From assembly GCF_004342065.1 (NCBI RefSeq), contig NZ_SLZU01000011.1:99217-163216 (forward strand): 64,000 nt of DNA, in the 5' to 3' direction. The position numbers were made by a program, and so were the translations under genes. The notes below the pieces were generated by a model, which saw only the letters and a program-made list of their open reading frames with translations, was not told the origin of the DNA and ran no database searches. The DNA is from Primorskyibacter sedentarius. GTDB lineage: Bacteria > Pseudomonadota > Alphaproteobacteria > Rhodobacterales > Rhodobacteraceae. Positions 43,776-52,734 of the stretch are shown here, piece by piece (positions within the stretch are counted from its first letter, which is position 1; every line of letters starts with the position of its first letter).

Positions 43776-45843
43776 CGAGCTTTCCCTCCTCATTGCCGGC
43801 GCCTTCGATCACAATGGCCCGGTGAATATGCAGGCCGTCGACGACCAGCGTCACGATCCCGTCGTTCCAATTCCAGTCGACATGCTTGCCGGTGATCGCG
43901 TCGAAGACCCGCGCGGGGCGTCGGTCGAGCGCGACTTCTGCGCTTACCGGGCCCAGATGGGGCACGTCCTCGATGACTTCGATATGCCGGACGCCATGCT
44001 GCAGATCGTCCACGGCGACGCCGCGAACTTGCGGGCCGCCGTAAAGCAAATGCAGGATCAGCCGATCTTGATCCGCCTGTCGGGTCAGGCTGACGCGGCC
44101 ACCGCTGGGCAGGGTCGTCCGCAGATTGCGTCGAGGCATCAACCGGTCAAGCAGAGCTGCAAGCACATGTTTGTAGATCGGTTGCCCAATACGTTTGTAC
44201 ATCGAGAAAATCGGCCACGCGACAAAGGCGCTTTGGTCCGTCACGGCGACGGCGGGTCCAAGCGAACGGGCTGCAGGGTCATCCGGCGTGTGCTGATGCG
44301 ACGAGAATTGCCGCCAGTTTCGCTGAAAATACGGCGGCTGGATCTCGGCAAGACCTTTCGCGCCATGCAAAGTCACCTGTTGGGCCCGCCCATACATGAC
44401 CGACGCATTCGCTGGCACCTTTGCCCCCAGACTGTCGCCGATTGGCACAAGATATCCGGGGTCGTACGCCACTTCACCCGAATGATGAACACCCAGATCA
44501 AGCGCGAATTGTCCCTCAGCAGACAGGCCGGACCGTCCCGATGCGATGATGCGTCCGCCCCCTGCCATATAGTTTGCGAGCTTATCGGAAAGCGCGCCCG
44601 AGATCGGAACCTCGTCGGGCAGGATGAGCAGTTTGTATTGAGCAAGATCCGCCTCTGCCGTGACGATGTCGAAGGGGATGTGAAGCTCCAACAGCATCTG
44701 CGCAGCACCGTCGTCGGCCATGGTGCTGCGCGCAGAGGCGCCCGGCACGACATGCTCCACCGGCAGGACCGCAACCTCGCTCAGTTGATCTGCGCCATCA
44801 AGATAGGGCTCCAGCGCGGCGATATGTGAATAGGCCGGGGCAATCCGCGCATAGGTGTCCGCATTCATCACGCCCGAGGGGTGCAACTGATCGCCGATCA
44901 GGCATTTCGTTCCCAAAGCGGCCATTTGCGCACATTCATAAAGCAGCGCATCGGAGCTCTTGTAGCCGCCGAATTCGCCCCAAAGCGTGTGGAACTTGCC
45001 AGTTTGTCCCAGCGTGTCGAAACCCAAAGCGCGCGCAAAGCGGGCGCTTGTCGGGAAGTGGTCATACCCCCAACCACCGGTTGGCAGGCTTTCGATCTCG
45101 AAATGAGAATAGGGTGTGAAGTTTTGCGCGTCTCGTTTCGGGATATGCCCTGCATTATAGAAGGCCCGCATCTTCGGATGGCGGTGCCAGACGGCCGCGC
45201 TCATACTTTCGCGGAACGAAGCTGCAAGCGCCTGATCTTTCGTGGCACGGTCGGCGGCGCTTTCAGGATCCAATCCCATTTCGGTCATGCGCGCCAGACA
45301 GTTCGCACACACGCAATCGAACCCAGTGACAATGTCAAAGAATAGCCCCGGCGGGGCATATCGCTCTGCCACTTCCAGCGCCGTATTGCGGACATATTCA
45401 AACAATCCGTCATTGCTCAGGCATAGTGAATGCCAGGTCGCGGAAAGCTGCCCGCCCGCCGATTGATCCTTGGGATTGGGCACCTGCATACCGTTCGTGG
45501 CCCCCATGACGCGCCACTCGGGCCGCGTGCGGGCCAAGTATTCATCCCATTGAACGGTGATATAGATCGGCGTCTCGATATCCGCCGCCCGGCAGGCAGA
45601 GACCATTTCGCCCAAGAGATCGGGTCGCGCGAGGTTGGGATGCGATGGGCCAACGGTTCCGGGATAATAGGACCAGCCGTGATGGCAGCGGGCAAACAGC
45701 GTGATGCTGTCGACATGCGCGGCTTTCAGGGTCTGCACGAATGCATCTGCATCGAAGTCCGCCCCGACTGCGGGGATCGCCTCGGATGTGTGAAAATCGA
45801 GATGAATCTGCCGATAGCGGAGCGGCGCGAATTGCTCGGTCAT
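43762..45843 (-). CDS. Probable GH151-type alpha-L-fucosidase (GHL6 + beta-galactosidase-trimerisation domain), cytoplasmic
   Basis: Protein of 693 aa, start ATG 45843 (MTEQFAPLRYRQIHLDFHTSE) in an ATGA overlap with the permease gene; no signal peptide. Residues about 1-360 form a TIM-barrel of the hypothetical-glycosyl-hydrolase-6 type, with RCHHGWSYYPG and PPGLFFDIVTGFDCVCANC; D170 in FFDI is a candidate nucleophile. A glutamine-amidotransferase-like domain (DEVPISGALSDKLANYMAGGGRI) and a small beta domain follow, as in GH42-type and GH151 enzymes. GH151 contains alpha-L-fucosidases, and the neighbouring fucose-type genes agree. The call is family-level; activity is inferred. Confidence 0.6.
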   Translation of the reverse strand: MTEQFAPLRYRQIHLDFHTSEAIPAVGADFDADAFVQTLKAAHVDSITLFARCHHGWSYYPGTVGPSHPNLARPDLLGEMVSACRAADIETPIYITVQWDEYLARTRPEWRVMGATNGMQVPNPKDQSAGGQLSATWHSLCLSNDGLFEYVRNTALEVAERYAPPGLFFDIVTGFDCVCANCLARMTEMGLDPESAADRATKDQALAASFRESMSAAVWHRHPKMRAFYNAGHIPKRDAQNFTPYSHFEIESLPTGGWGYDHFPTSARFARALGFDTLGQTGKFHTLWGEFGGYKSSDALLYECAQMAALGTKCLIGDQLHPSGVMNADTYARIAPAYSHIAALEPYLDGADQLSEVAVLPVEHVVPGASARSTMADDGAAQMLLELHIPFDIVTAEADLAQYKLLILPDEVPISGALSDKLANYMAGGGRIIASGRSGLSAEGQFALDLGVHHSGEVAYDPGYLVPIGDSLGAKVPANASVMYGRAQQVTLHGAKGLAEIQPPYFQRNWRQFSSHQHTPDDPAARSLGPAVAVTDQSAFVAWPIFSMYKRIGQPIYKHVLAALLDRLMPRRNLRTTLPSGGRVSLTRQADQDRLILHLLYGGPQVRGVAVDDLQHGVRHIEVIEDVPHLGPVSAEVALDRRPARVFDAITGKHVDWNWNDGIVTLVVDGLHIHRAIVIEGAGNEEGKLDGDA

Positions 45844-46661
45844 TCCTTGCTTCCCGATTTGGTCTGGGCGCCTGCAGTGAAGTAGCGCTGGAAAACGATG
45901 AAGATCATAAGCGGCACGATCGTCGTGATGATTGCGGCAACTGCGACCTGATCCCAGTTGCGGTCGTAGACCCCCTGAATACGTGCCAGCAGAGCGGTCA
46001 GCGGCAGTTCGTCCCGAAGGAAGACCACCGGCAAAAGCAGGCCGTTCCACGTCCACATGAATTGCAAGATACCGACCGCCGCGATGGGGGTCAGCGCGTT
46101 GGGCAGAACGATGTAAAAGAACCGCGCCAAGGGACCGCAGCCATCGACCTGCGCCGCCTCGATCAATTCGTTGGGGAAATCTTCAAGGTAGTTCTTCACC
46201 AGAAAGACAGCCCAGGCGAAAGACAAGCCGGCAAAGGGGATGATGACGGACCAGATATTGTCGATCAGTCCCAGTTCACGCCACAGCCGGAACAGCGGGA
46301 TAATCACGACCTGATTGGGCAGGACAAAGGCGTTGATGATCAAGATCAGCAGCAAGCGCCGGAAACGGAACTTCAGGAAGTGAAAGGCATAGGCAGCGGC
46401 CGGGGCCAACAACATCGGGATTATGGTCGAGATCACCGCGATCTTTGTCGAGATCCAGAAAGCATATGCCAGCGGATACTTGTCCCAGACGACGATCCAT
46501 GCATCCAGCGTCAGGGTAAACTCCTGCAGCGACCACCAGCCAAGGATGATCTCGGAAATCGGGCGCAGCGACGTCACCACCAGCCCGACGATGGGCACGA
46601 TCCAGATGAGGGCAAAAGCTCCGACAAGCGGAACGATCCAGCCAGGTGCGCGACCGATCAT
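45840..46661 (-). CDS. Sugar ABC transporter permease (MalG-like)
   Basis: Inner-membrane permease of 273 aa with six helices, EAA loop EAAQVDGCGPLARFFYIVLPNAL and QFMWTWNGLLLPVVFL near the C-terminus. It overlaps both the upstream permease (46658-46661) and the downstream glycosidase gene (45840-45843) by ATGA, tying transport to intracellular hydrolysis. Confidence 0.93.
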   Translation of the reverse strand: MIGRAPGWIVPLVGAFALIWIVPIVGLVVTSLRPISEIILGWWSLQEFTLTLDAWIVVWDKYPLAYAFWISTKIAVISTIIPMLLAPAAAYAFHFLKFRFRRLLLILIINAFVLPNQVVIIPLFRLWRELGLIDNIWSVIIPFAGLSFAWAVFLVKNYLEDFPNELIEAAQVDGCGPLARFFYIVLPNALTPIAAVGILQFMWTWNGLLLPVVFLRDELPLTALLARIQGVYDRNWDQVAVAAIITTIVPLMIFIVFQRYFTAGAQTKSGSKE

Positions 46662-47602
46662 TTGGCGTCTCCCGTCCGTTTCAGGATCAGAGGGATCGAC
46701 ACGACCAGAACAGCGATCAGAAGAATGACCGTGCTGGCGGCGCCGTAGCCCAGTTTGAAATTGAGCATGGATTCCCGGTACATGAAGAAACCCACGGTTT
46801 CGGTACTGCGAACGGGACCCCCGCCGGTCAGCATGAAGATCAGGTCGAAGGCCTTGAGCGAATTCAGCAGGTTGATGAAAATCGCTACGCGGACCCCCGG
46901 CATCGAGAGTGGCGCGATGATGTGGCGCATCACGGACCCGGACTTGGCCCCGTCAATATAGGCCGCTTCAAACAAGTTCTTGGGGATCGACTGGATCGAC
47001 GCGAAACAGGTCATCAATGGCAGCCCCACCTGGGTCCAGACATAGGCAACAATCACCGAACCAAGCGCTGTCGACGGATTGCCAAGCCAGGGCTGTGTCA
47101 GGTTTGTCAGGCCAATCGCCTCAAGGATGCCGTTCAGCAGCCCATAGTCAGGGCGATAGATGCCCAGCCACATAAATCCGCTGACCGCCTCGGACACGCC
47201 ATAGGCGGCGAAGATCATCACTCGGAAGACAAGTGTCTTTTGGGGGTTGAGCGAGCACAACATCGCCAGGCCCCAGCCAATCAAGACCGAAAAGAACGTG
47301 GCGGTCAGCGCCCAGACCAGCGTGACTTTCATCGAGTTGAGGAAATTCGCGTCGGAGAAAAGCCGTATGTAATTGCCGAACCCGTCGAATTTCGGCGGTG
47401 CAAGTCCACGGATTTCGAAAAAGGACAGGCGTATCGTTTCGATGACCGGGTAGATCACCGAAACGCCGAAAAAGAGCAGCAGCGGCGTCAGCAACAACCA
47501 TGCGGCCTGAGTGTCGCTCAGTTGCCGCAGGGCAGCCGGTCGCAGCCGCGCGGTGGACGGGCCAATCGGCCCATCCGGGGATGCTGTTTCCGCAAGCGCC
47601 AT
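46658..47602 (-). CDS. Sugar ABC transporter permease (MalF-like)
   Basis: Inner-membrane permease of 314 aa, start ATG 47602 (MALAETASPDGPIG), one base after the SBP stop. First helix AAWLLLTPLLLFFGVSVIYPVIETI, EAA loop EAAYIDGAKSGSVMRHIIAPLSMPG, and LTGGGPVRSTETVGFFMY. Unlike the other transporters here, there is no hairpin between SBP and this permease. Confidence 0.92.
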   Translation of the reverse strand: MALAETASPDGPIGPSTARLRPAALRQLSDTQAAWLLLTPLLLFFGVSVIYPVIETIRLSFFEIRGLAPPKFDGFGNYIRLFSDANFLNSMKVTLVWALTATFFSVLIGWGLAMLCSLNPQKTLVFRVMIFAAYGVSEAVSGFMWLGIYRPDYGLLNGILEAIGLTNLTQPWLGNPSTALGSVIVAYVWTQVGLPLMTCFASIQSIPKNLFEAAYIDGAKSGSVMRHIIAPLSMPGVRVAIFINLLNSLKAFDLIFMLTGGGPVRSTETVGFFMYRESMLNFKLGYGAASTVILLIAVLVVSIPLILKRTGDAK

Positions 47603-47603
47603 G

Positions 47604-48890
47604 TCAGTAGGCGCCCTGTGCGACAAGCGCCAATTGTTGGGTCACAGCATCAATTGTTTCGTCGCTGGGATCTTGCAGGAACCGTTGCAAAGCGATGCGG
47701 TATTCGCCCCCAAGATCACCCGGCAGAAGGTCGCCGAGAACAAATTGCAGCTTATCCGCAGAGGTAACCTCGTTGACCGATTTCTGGATGACCGGATCGT
47801 AGATCGACGGGTCAACTTCGGTGCTGGGCGAGGCAAGTCCATATTCCGCCATGATCCCGGCAGCGTCAGCGGTCAGCATATACCCCATGAACGCCTCGGC
47901 GGCCTCGCGGTTCTCAACCGCGGAAAGCATGTTCAGTTCCTTGGCATCGACCATGGATTCTCGGTCATGCCCCATGTCGAAGGCCGGGAACTGAACGATG
48001 TTGAAATCCTCGCCCGGCGTTTCGCCGTATTCCTGTTTAGCGCGGGTGTTCAACCACATGCCCATGAGGACATAGGCGGCATCGCCGGTTTTCAGCGCCG
48101 CATCCACGGAGATGTCCCAATCAAGCGCCAGCATCGTGTTACCATCGTCGCAGCACCCGGACTGCAGCATCTCCTGCCACTTTGACAGGGCTGTCCTGAC
48201 CTCGGGATCGGTCCATGAGGCTTCACCACTGGCCAGCCGGGTCATGTAGTCGGCGCCCGCCGTCCGTAGCAGCAGCGACTCGAACCATTCGGCATGCGCC
48301 CAAACCTTGGCGGGGACAGAAATCGGCGTGACCCCGGCCGCATTCAGGGCGCCAAACCCTGAGAGGAATTCTTCATAGGTCGCGGGGGGATCAATTTCCG
48401 CCTTCGCCATCGTGTCCGTCCGGTACCAGATGCCGCTACGATCACCGAACGTATATGTGACGCCGTAGTTTTCTTCGCCCACCGTGGACAGTGCCTGCCA
48501 GCTTTCGCCTAGCTTCTCACCCCATCCGTTGGACTCGTAAGATGCATCCAGCGGCAGGATCATCCCTGCTTCGATCAGTTCGGCGCGAAACGCGGGCCAA
48601 GTGTTGATCAGCAGATCCGCCTGCTCGCCACCCATCAGGACCGCCCGGATACCGCCCCGCGCGTCGCCAGAGGCCTGCGGGATGACGTTGCGGATTTCAA
48701 CGCCCGGGTTCTTCGCTTCGAAATCTTCCTGAAGCTTTTCCATCATCTCGCCCTGGGCACCACCGAGCCAATTGATCATGACCAGTTCGCCGTCCAGCGC
48801 CAGTGCGGATCCGGCCGAACAGGCCAACCCCAGCAGCACCGCGGCACTGCCCAGAAGCGTGGTTCTCTTTGTCGTGTCCATCCGAAGCAT
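47604..48890 (-). CDS. Extracellular solute-binding protein, family 1 (sugar ABC)
   Basis: Periplasmic sugar-binding protein of 428 aa. The start is ATG 48890 with GGAGG five bases upstream; the frame to 49055 is read-through of the leader. The signal peptide ends near ALA-LDGEL (about residue 35). Family 1 features: FEAKNPGVEIRNVIPQ, AFRAELIEAGMILPLD, and EAAEAFMGYMLTADAAGIMAEYG. It begins the operon SBP-permease-permease-GH151-ATPase-dehydratase. The ligand is predicted to be a fucose-containing saccharide. Confidence 0.92.
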   Translation of the reverse strand: MLRMDTTKRTTLLGSAAVLLGLACSAGSALALDGELVMINWLGGAQGEMMEKLQEDFEAKNPGVEIRNVIPQASGDARGGIRAVLMGGEQADLLINTWPAFRAELIEAGMILPLDASYESNGWGEKLGESWQALSTVGEENYGVTYTFGDRSGIWYRTDTMAKAEIDPPATYEEFLSGFGALNAAGVTPISVPAKVWAHAEWFESLLLRTAGADYMTRLASGEASWTDPEVRTALSKWQEMLQSGCCDDGNTMLALDWDISVDAALKTGDAAYVLMGMWLNTRAKQEYGETPGEDFNIVQFPAFDMGHDRESMVDAKELNMLSAVENREAAEAFMGYMLTADAAGIMAEYGLASPSTEVDPSIYDPVIQKSVNEVTSADKLQFVLGDLLPGDLGGEYRIALQRFLQDPSDETIDAVTQQLALVAQGAY

Positions 48891-49107
48891 GGTGTCCTCC
48901 CTTGATGATGGAATTGATGACCTCCTCAAGCCGGTGAAACCACGATTCGGATCTGCGGTTTCACCGGTAGCGCCTAAACCGTACGAGCAGTTTTCGGGCT
49001 TGCCAATTGTTTTTTTTCTTTTTTGAACATTATTTCTTGAAACTTCATTTATCATTTTTTTATTTTACTTTACAATGCTTTGCGTGATACTACTAAAGTA
49101 GAAAAGA
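48891..49107 (-). promoter_or_regulatory. AT-rich leader/promoter region of the SBP-GH151 operon
   Basis: 217 bp between the sulfatase stop and the SBP start. Positions about 49005-49075 are strikingly A/T-rich compared with the rest of the window. A CTACT-AA-AGTAG inverted repeat lies near 49088-49099. This suggests a separate promoter and perhaps an operator. No confident -35/-10 pair was picked. Confidence 0.45.
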
Positions 49108-50625
49108 TCAATGCTGCGGAATATCACCGATCTCTTTCATCTTTATATCGAGCTCCGACAGCATCTGTGACTGCACATCCGCGTAACTCGAATCGCCGTA
49201 CAGATTGAGCACTTCCAAAGGGTCCTTCAGACAGTCGAAAAGCTCCCATTCCGAGGGCTCGTCTCCCTGGTGGGCACCGGGCTGGTCAAGCGCGTCATTG
49301 TACCAGTAGATCAGCTTGTAACGCTGGTTTCGAATGCCATAATGGGCGAAGGCATTGTGGCTCTCGTCCTTGTGCATCCAATAGCGATGATAGACGATCT
49401 GCTGCCAGTCATCGGGCGTGTTACCTTCAAGGATCGGCCGAAAATCCCTGCCCTGCATATAGCTGGGAATGGTCGCACCGGCAAAGCTCAAAAGGGTCGG
49501 CGCGAAGTCGACATTGCAGACCAGATCATCACAGATGCTGCCCGGTTTGATCGCTTGCGGATAGCGGATCAAGAACGGCATCTGCAACGATTCCTCATAC
49601 ATGAAACGCTTGTCGAACCAACCGTGTTCACCCAGGAAAAAGCCCTGATCGGACGTGTAGATGACTATCGTGTTCTCGGCCTGCCCGGTGTCATCCAGCC
49701 AATCCAGCAGGCGACCGACCCCCTCGTCGATCGAGGCGACAGTTTGCAGGTAGCGTTTGAGGTAGCGCTGATATTTGAAATGATCGAGCTGCTCTTTCGT
49801 CTCGAACCGGAACTGTTCGCCAGTGTTCACATCCACCAGCGCCAATTTGCTGACATCCTCGGGATCGGGGATCTTGCGTCCGGGCTTGCCTTCGAAATGG
49901 ATCACGCCCACTTCATCACCGCCTTCCGGCTGCGCAAGGCCCAGATCTTCGTATTCGAAGTCGGATCTTACCCGCATGCGTGCATCCCGTGCCGCACGCG
50001 CCCGCGTCTTGTAGTCATCATCAAACGTGTCAGGAACAGCGATGTCCTCGCCATCGAACTGATGCCGGTTCTTGGGGTGGGGCGCAAAATTGCGGTGCGG
50101 TGCCTTGTGATGGCACATCAGGAAGAACGGCTGATCCTTGCTTCCACCGTCCAACCAATCAAGACATTTGTCAGTGATCACATCGGTGACGTAGCCGGGC
50201 TCTCTGCCCTGCCCCTCCGGGCCGATGAACATGGGGTCGAAATAGTCGCCCTGCCCTGGCAACACGGACCAATGATCGAAGCCCGTGGGCTGATGCGCAG
50301 CGCCTTCGCCAAGGTGCCACTTGCCGATCATCGCGGTCCGGTAGCCGACCTGCTGGAGATGCTTCGCCAGATGCGGGGCGCGATTGTTCAGCCCGGTTTC
50401 AAGGGTGGTCACCCCGTTCACGTGATTATACGTCCCGGTCAGGATCGCGGCACGGCTGGGGGTGCAAATTGAATTGGTGACGTAGCAATGGTTCAGCCGC
50501 TTCCCTTCGTTACCGAGCCGGTCGATATTGGGAGTGCTGTTCAGCCCGTGACCGTAATGGCTGATGGCCTTGGCCGCGTGGTCGTCTGCCATGATGAAGA
50601 TGATATTGGGTTGTTGGGCGGGCAT
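49108..50625 (-). CDS. Type I sulfatase, apparently cytoplasmic
   Basis: Alkaline-phosphatase-fold sulfatase of 505 aa. Metal site IMADDH at residues 11-16; the formylglycine signature CTPSRAAILTG with Cys54 as modified residue; IGKWHLG near residue 100; and TSDQGFFLGEHGWFDKR late. Cys-type, so it needs FGE or anSME maturation; no such gene is in the window. It starts directly with MPAQQPNIIFIMADDH, with no signal peptide, so it acts on imported sulfated sugars. It lies between the AKR gene and the SBP-GH151 operon. Confidence 0.93.
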   Translation of the reverse strand: MPAQQPNIIFIMADDHAAKAISHYGHGLNSTPNIDRLGNEGKRLNHCYVTNSICTPSRAAILTGTYNHVNGVTTLETGLNNRAPHLAKHLQQVGYRTAMIGKWHLGEGAAHQPTGFDHWSVLPGQGDYFDPMFIGPEGQGREPGYVTDVITDKCLDWLDGGSKDQPFFLMCHHKAPHRNFAPHPKNRHQFDGEDIAVPDTFDDDYKTRARAARDARMRVRSDFEYEDLGLAQPEGGDEVGVIHFEGKPGRKIPDPEDVSKLALVDVNTGEQFRFETKEQLDHFKYQRYLKRYLQTVASIDEGVGRLLDWLDDTGQAENTIVIYTSDQGFFLGEHGWFDKRFMYEESLQMPFLIRYPQAIKPGSICDDLVCNVDFAPTLLSFAGATIPSYMQGRDFRPILEGNTPDDWQQIVYHRYWMHKDESHNAFAHYGIRNQRYKLIYWYNDALDQPGAHQGDEPSEWELFDCLKDPLEVLNLYGDSSYADVQSQMLSELDIKMKEIGDIPQH

Positions 50626-50645
50626 AGGTCGGACACTCCTGAAAA

Positions 50646-51614
50646 TCAGAAAAGGGCATCAGCGAGAGGCGCGGGAAAGTCCGCATCCAACGCATCAAGA
50701 TTGCGGGCGAGAGAGCTGGGCCTGGCAGTCCCAATAAGTACGCTGGCGACGCCGGGGCGTGTCAGCCCAAATTGCAAGGCCGCAGTGGCAAGCGGTATGT
50801 CCTGCGCCTCGCACTGCGATTGCAGATCGCGCACGCGTTGCTCGATATGGTCAGGTGCGGGGCGATAGTCGTAATGCGCCCCGTCGACGGCCCCGGTGGC
50901 AAGAATGCCGGAGTTGAATATCCCGCCCAGAACAAGACTTGTGTCGCGCAGATGGCACAGTGGAACCAGTTCGGCCTCGGCGCTCCGGTCAAGCAACGTC
51001 CACCTCCCGGCAAGCAGGATCGCATCCAAATCGTGGTTCTTCAGAACGTCCAGACAGACCTGAGTTTCATTCACGCCAAGTCCAATCGCCCCGATCCGAC
51101 CTTTGGCCTTTAGGGACTGAAGTTCCGCCAGACCCGTGTCCAGCAGGTCACCCATGTGATGATCATTTTCGGTGCCATGGGTCAGCTCTCCGATGTCATG
51201 GACATAGACAATATCAACCCTGTCGGTCTTCAACCTTGAACAGCTGCCCTCAAAGCTTTCCCTGATGCCGTTGCTGGAATAGTCGTAATACGCGGCATTG
51301 GGCAGCGGCGCGATGAAGCCGTCGGCCTGCTCCATTGCCGGGCCGGGCCGCAACACCCGCCCGACCTTCGTCGACAAGGTGAAGGCGCCGCGCGATTTGC
51401 TTTCCAAAAAGCTGCCAAGTCGTTCTTCAGAGAGCCCACGACCGTAATGCGGCGCGGTGTCAAAATACCGAATGCCCCGAGCCCACGCATAGGACAAAAG
51501 CGCCTGCGCATCGTCGGGCGAGACCTCGGCATAAAGATTGGCGATGGCGCTGCACCCAAGCGAGAGGGCGCTGACCATGACATCCGTCTTTCCAATCCTG
51601 CGCGTTTCAAGCAT
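50646..51614 (-). CDS. Aldo-keto reductase, L-fucose dehydrogenase / D-threo-aldose dehydrogenase type
   Basis: NAD(P)-dependent barrel enzyme of 322 aa. Catalytic tetrad in context: YFDTAPHYGRGLSEERLG (Asp, Tyr), LSTKVGRVL (Lys), and YVHDIGEL (His). Cofactor end: SVLIGTARPSSLARNLDAL. The segment RYFDTAPHYGRGLSE with FIAPLPNAAYYDYSSNGI is typical of the bacterial pyridoxal/L-fucose dehydrogenase branch, which oxidises L-fucose to its lactone. That fits the lactonase and mutarotase encoded nearby. It overlaps the next gene by 8 bp. Confidence 0.85.
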   Translation of the reverse strand: MLETRRIGKTDVMVSALSLGCSAIANLYAEVSPDDAQALLSYAWARGIRYFDTAPHYGRGLSEERLGSFLESKSRGAFTLSTKVGRVLRPGPAMEQADGFIAPLPNAAYYDYSSNGIRESFEGSCSRLKTDRVDIVYVHDIGELTHGTENDHHMGDLLDTGLAELQSLKAKGRIGAIGLGVNETQVCLDVLKNHDLDAILLAGRWTLLDRSAEAELVPLCHLRDTSLVLGGIFNSGILATGAVDGAHYDYRPAPDHIEQRVRDLQSQCEAQDIPLATAALQFGLTRPGVASVLIGTARPSSLARNLDALDADFPAPLADALF

Positions 51615-52731
51615 CTGTCTTCATCTCTTCAAATAACCCTGTCAGCAGCGGCTTTCGAGTAGTGTCTCCATTGTTGTTTGCCCATTCGAGAAATCCGCCA
51701 ATGCGGCGCGCGACCTTCTCGGCATGGTTCTGGGCGATGTCCGATAGGAGATGATCCAAAAACGGGTTCCGATAACGCTGAAGCGTTGTTTCGACATAGG
51801 CCGCAGCCTCGTCCCCAAGCCCGGCCACCGCAAAAGCAGGCAGAACTTCATCTTCATAGACTCGCAGCAAACCATCGCAGACCTCTTGCTGATCCAGCAA
51901 CGCCGCGACCGTGTCCGGCGGCCTGTGCATCTGCTGCCATTCAGAAACCAGCCATGTGTGTCCGAGGTTCAGAATGAAAAGCTTCAACGCCTCGATCGCG
52001 TCCAAATCCTCGACCAATTGTACAGCAGGGTGACGGCAGGGCGGGATGAGACCTTCGGCCTTTTCTATCGCCCAGAGCGCATAGGGCTCTGCCACCGCCC
52101 CTGCAGGCTCAATGGGTTCCGACACGATGCGATCGACCAAAGAATTGGCCCAGATCACATCGTTCGCCAACCACTCGCGGTAGGCTTCAGGCGCACCGGC
52201 AGCCAGTTCGAGCACACGAGCCTGAAGGACCCTCCCGTTGCGTCGCACCAGTTCAAGCGGCAACACTGTCAATGGCCGCCCAGACGAGTCAAACCGGGCG
52301 CGCAGCAGCAGCTGCAGCTTGGCCGGGTAAGCCATCGCCTGCTCAAACTCCGGCTGTTCATCGGCGGGCTGTGGGGCGAACCCGCGGTCGCCGGTATTGG
52401 ACAGCACGAACTCTGCCTCTTCACAAAAAACCTTTTCCAAAGCGGCCCAACCGGTCGCAGTAGACATCGTTCTGGTAACGCTGCTCACCTGCTGAACCCG
52501 GTCGATAATGCGACCATCTTCAAGCCCGCGGATACGTACCGGATAGCCACCTGACGCCGCCAAAGCAGACAGACGAGCAGCGCGGGCAGGATCGCCGGAA
52601 CTTTGTACGACGGTGATCGGCCCAGCCGCCCGACCGTCGCGCTGCGCTTCATCGACGAAGAGATCAGCATGAGCTTGCAAAAACCGGCTGGTGCCGAATT
52701 GGATGATCGGGGTTGAGGTCGCAGTGTTCAT
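51607..52731 (-). CDS. Mannitol dehydrogenase / tagaturonate reductase-family protein
   Basis: NAD-dependent polyol or uronate reductase of 374 aa. The N-terminal motif IIQFGTSRFLQAHADLFVDEA is the hallmark start of the UxaB/MtlD long-chain family. The C-terminal helical domain contains LKLFILNLGHTWLVSEW and YRNPFLDHLLSDIAQNHAEKVARRI. With the UxaA-type genes upstream it resembles a hexuronate pair (tagaturonate to altronate). In an L-fucose locus it may instead reduce a side-product. The substrate is undecided. Confidence 0.87.
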   Translation of the reverse strand: MNTATSTPIIQFGTSRFLQAHADLFVDEAQRDGRAAGPITVVQSSGDPARAARLSALAASGGYPVRIRGLEDGRIIDRVQQVSSVTRTMSTATGWAALEKVFCEEAEFVLSNTGDRGFAPQPADEQPEFEQAMAYPAKLQLLLRARFDSSGRPLTVLPLELVRRNGRVLQARVLELAAGAPEAYREWLANDVIWANSLVDRIVSEPIEPAGAVAEPYALWAIEKAEGLIPPCRHPAVQLVEDLDAIEALKLFILNLGHTWLVSEWQQMHRPPDTVAALLDQQEVCDGLLRVYEDEVLPAFAVAGLGDEAAAYVETTLQRYRNPFLDHLLSDIAQNHAEKVARRIGGFLEWANNNGDTTRKPLLTGLFEEMKTDA

Positions 52732-52734
52732 CCT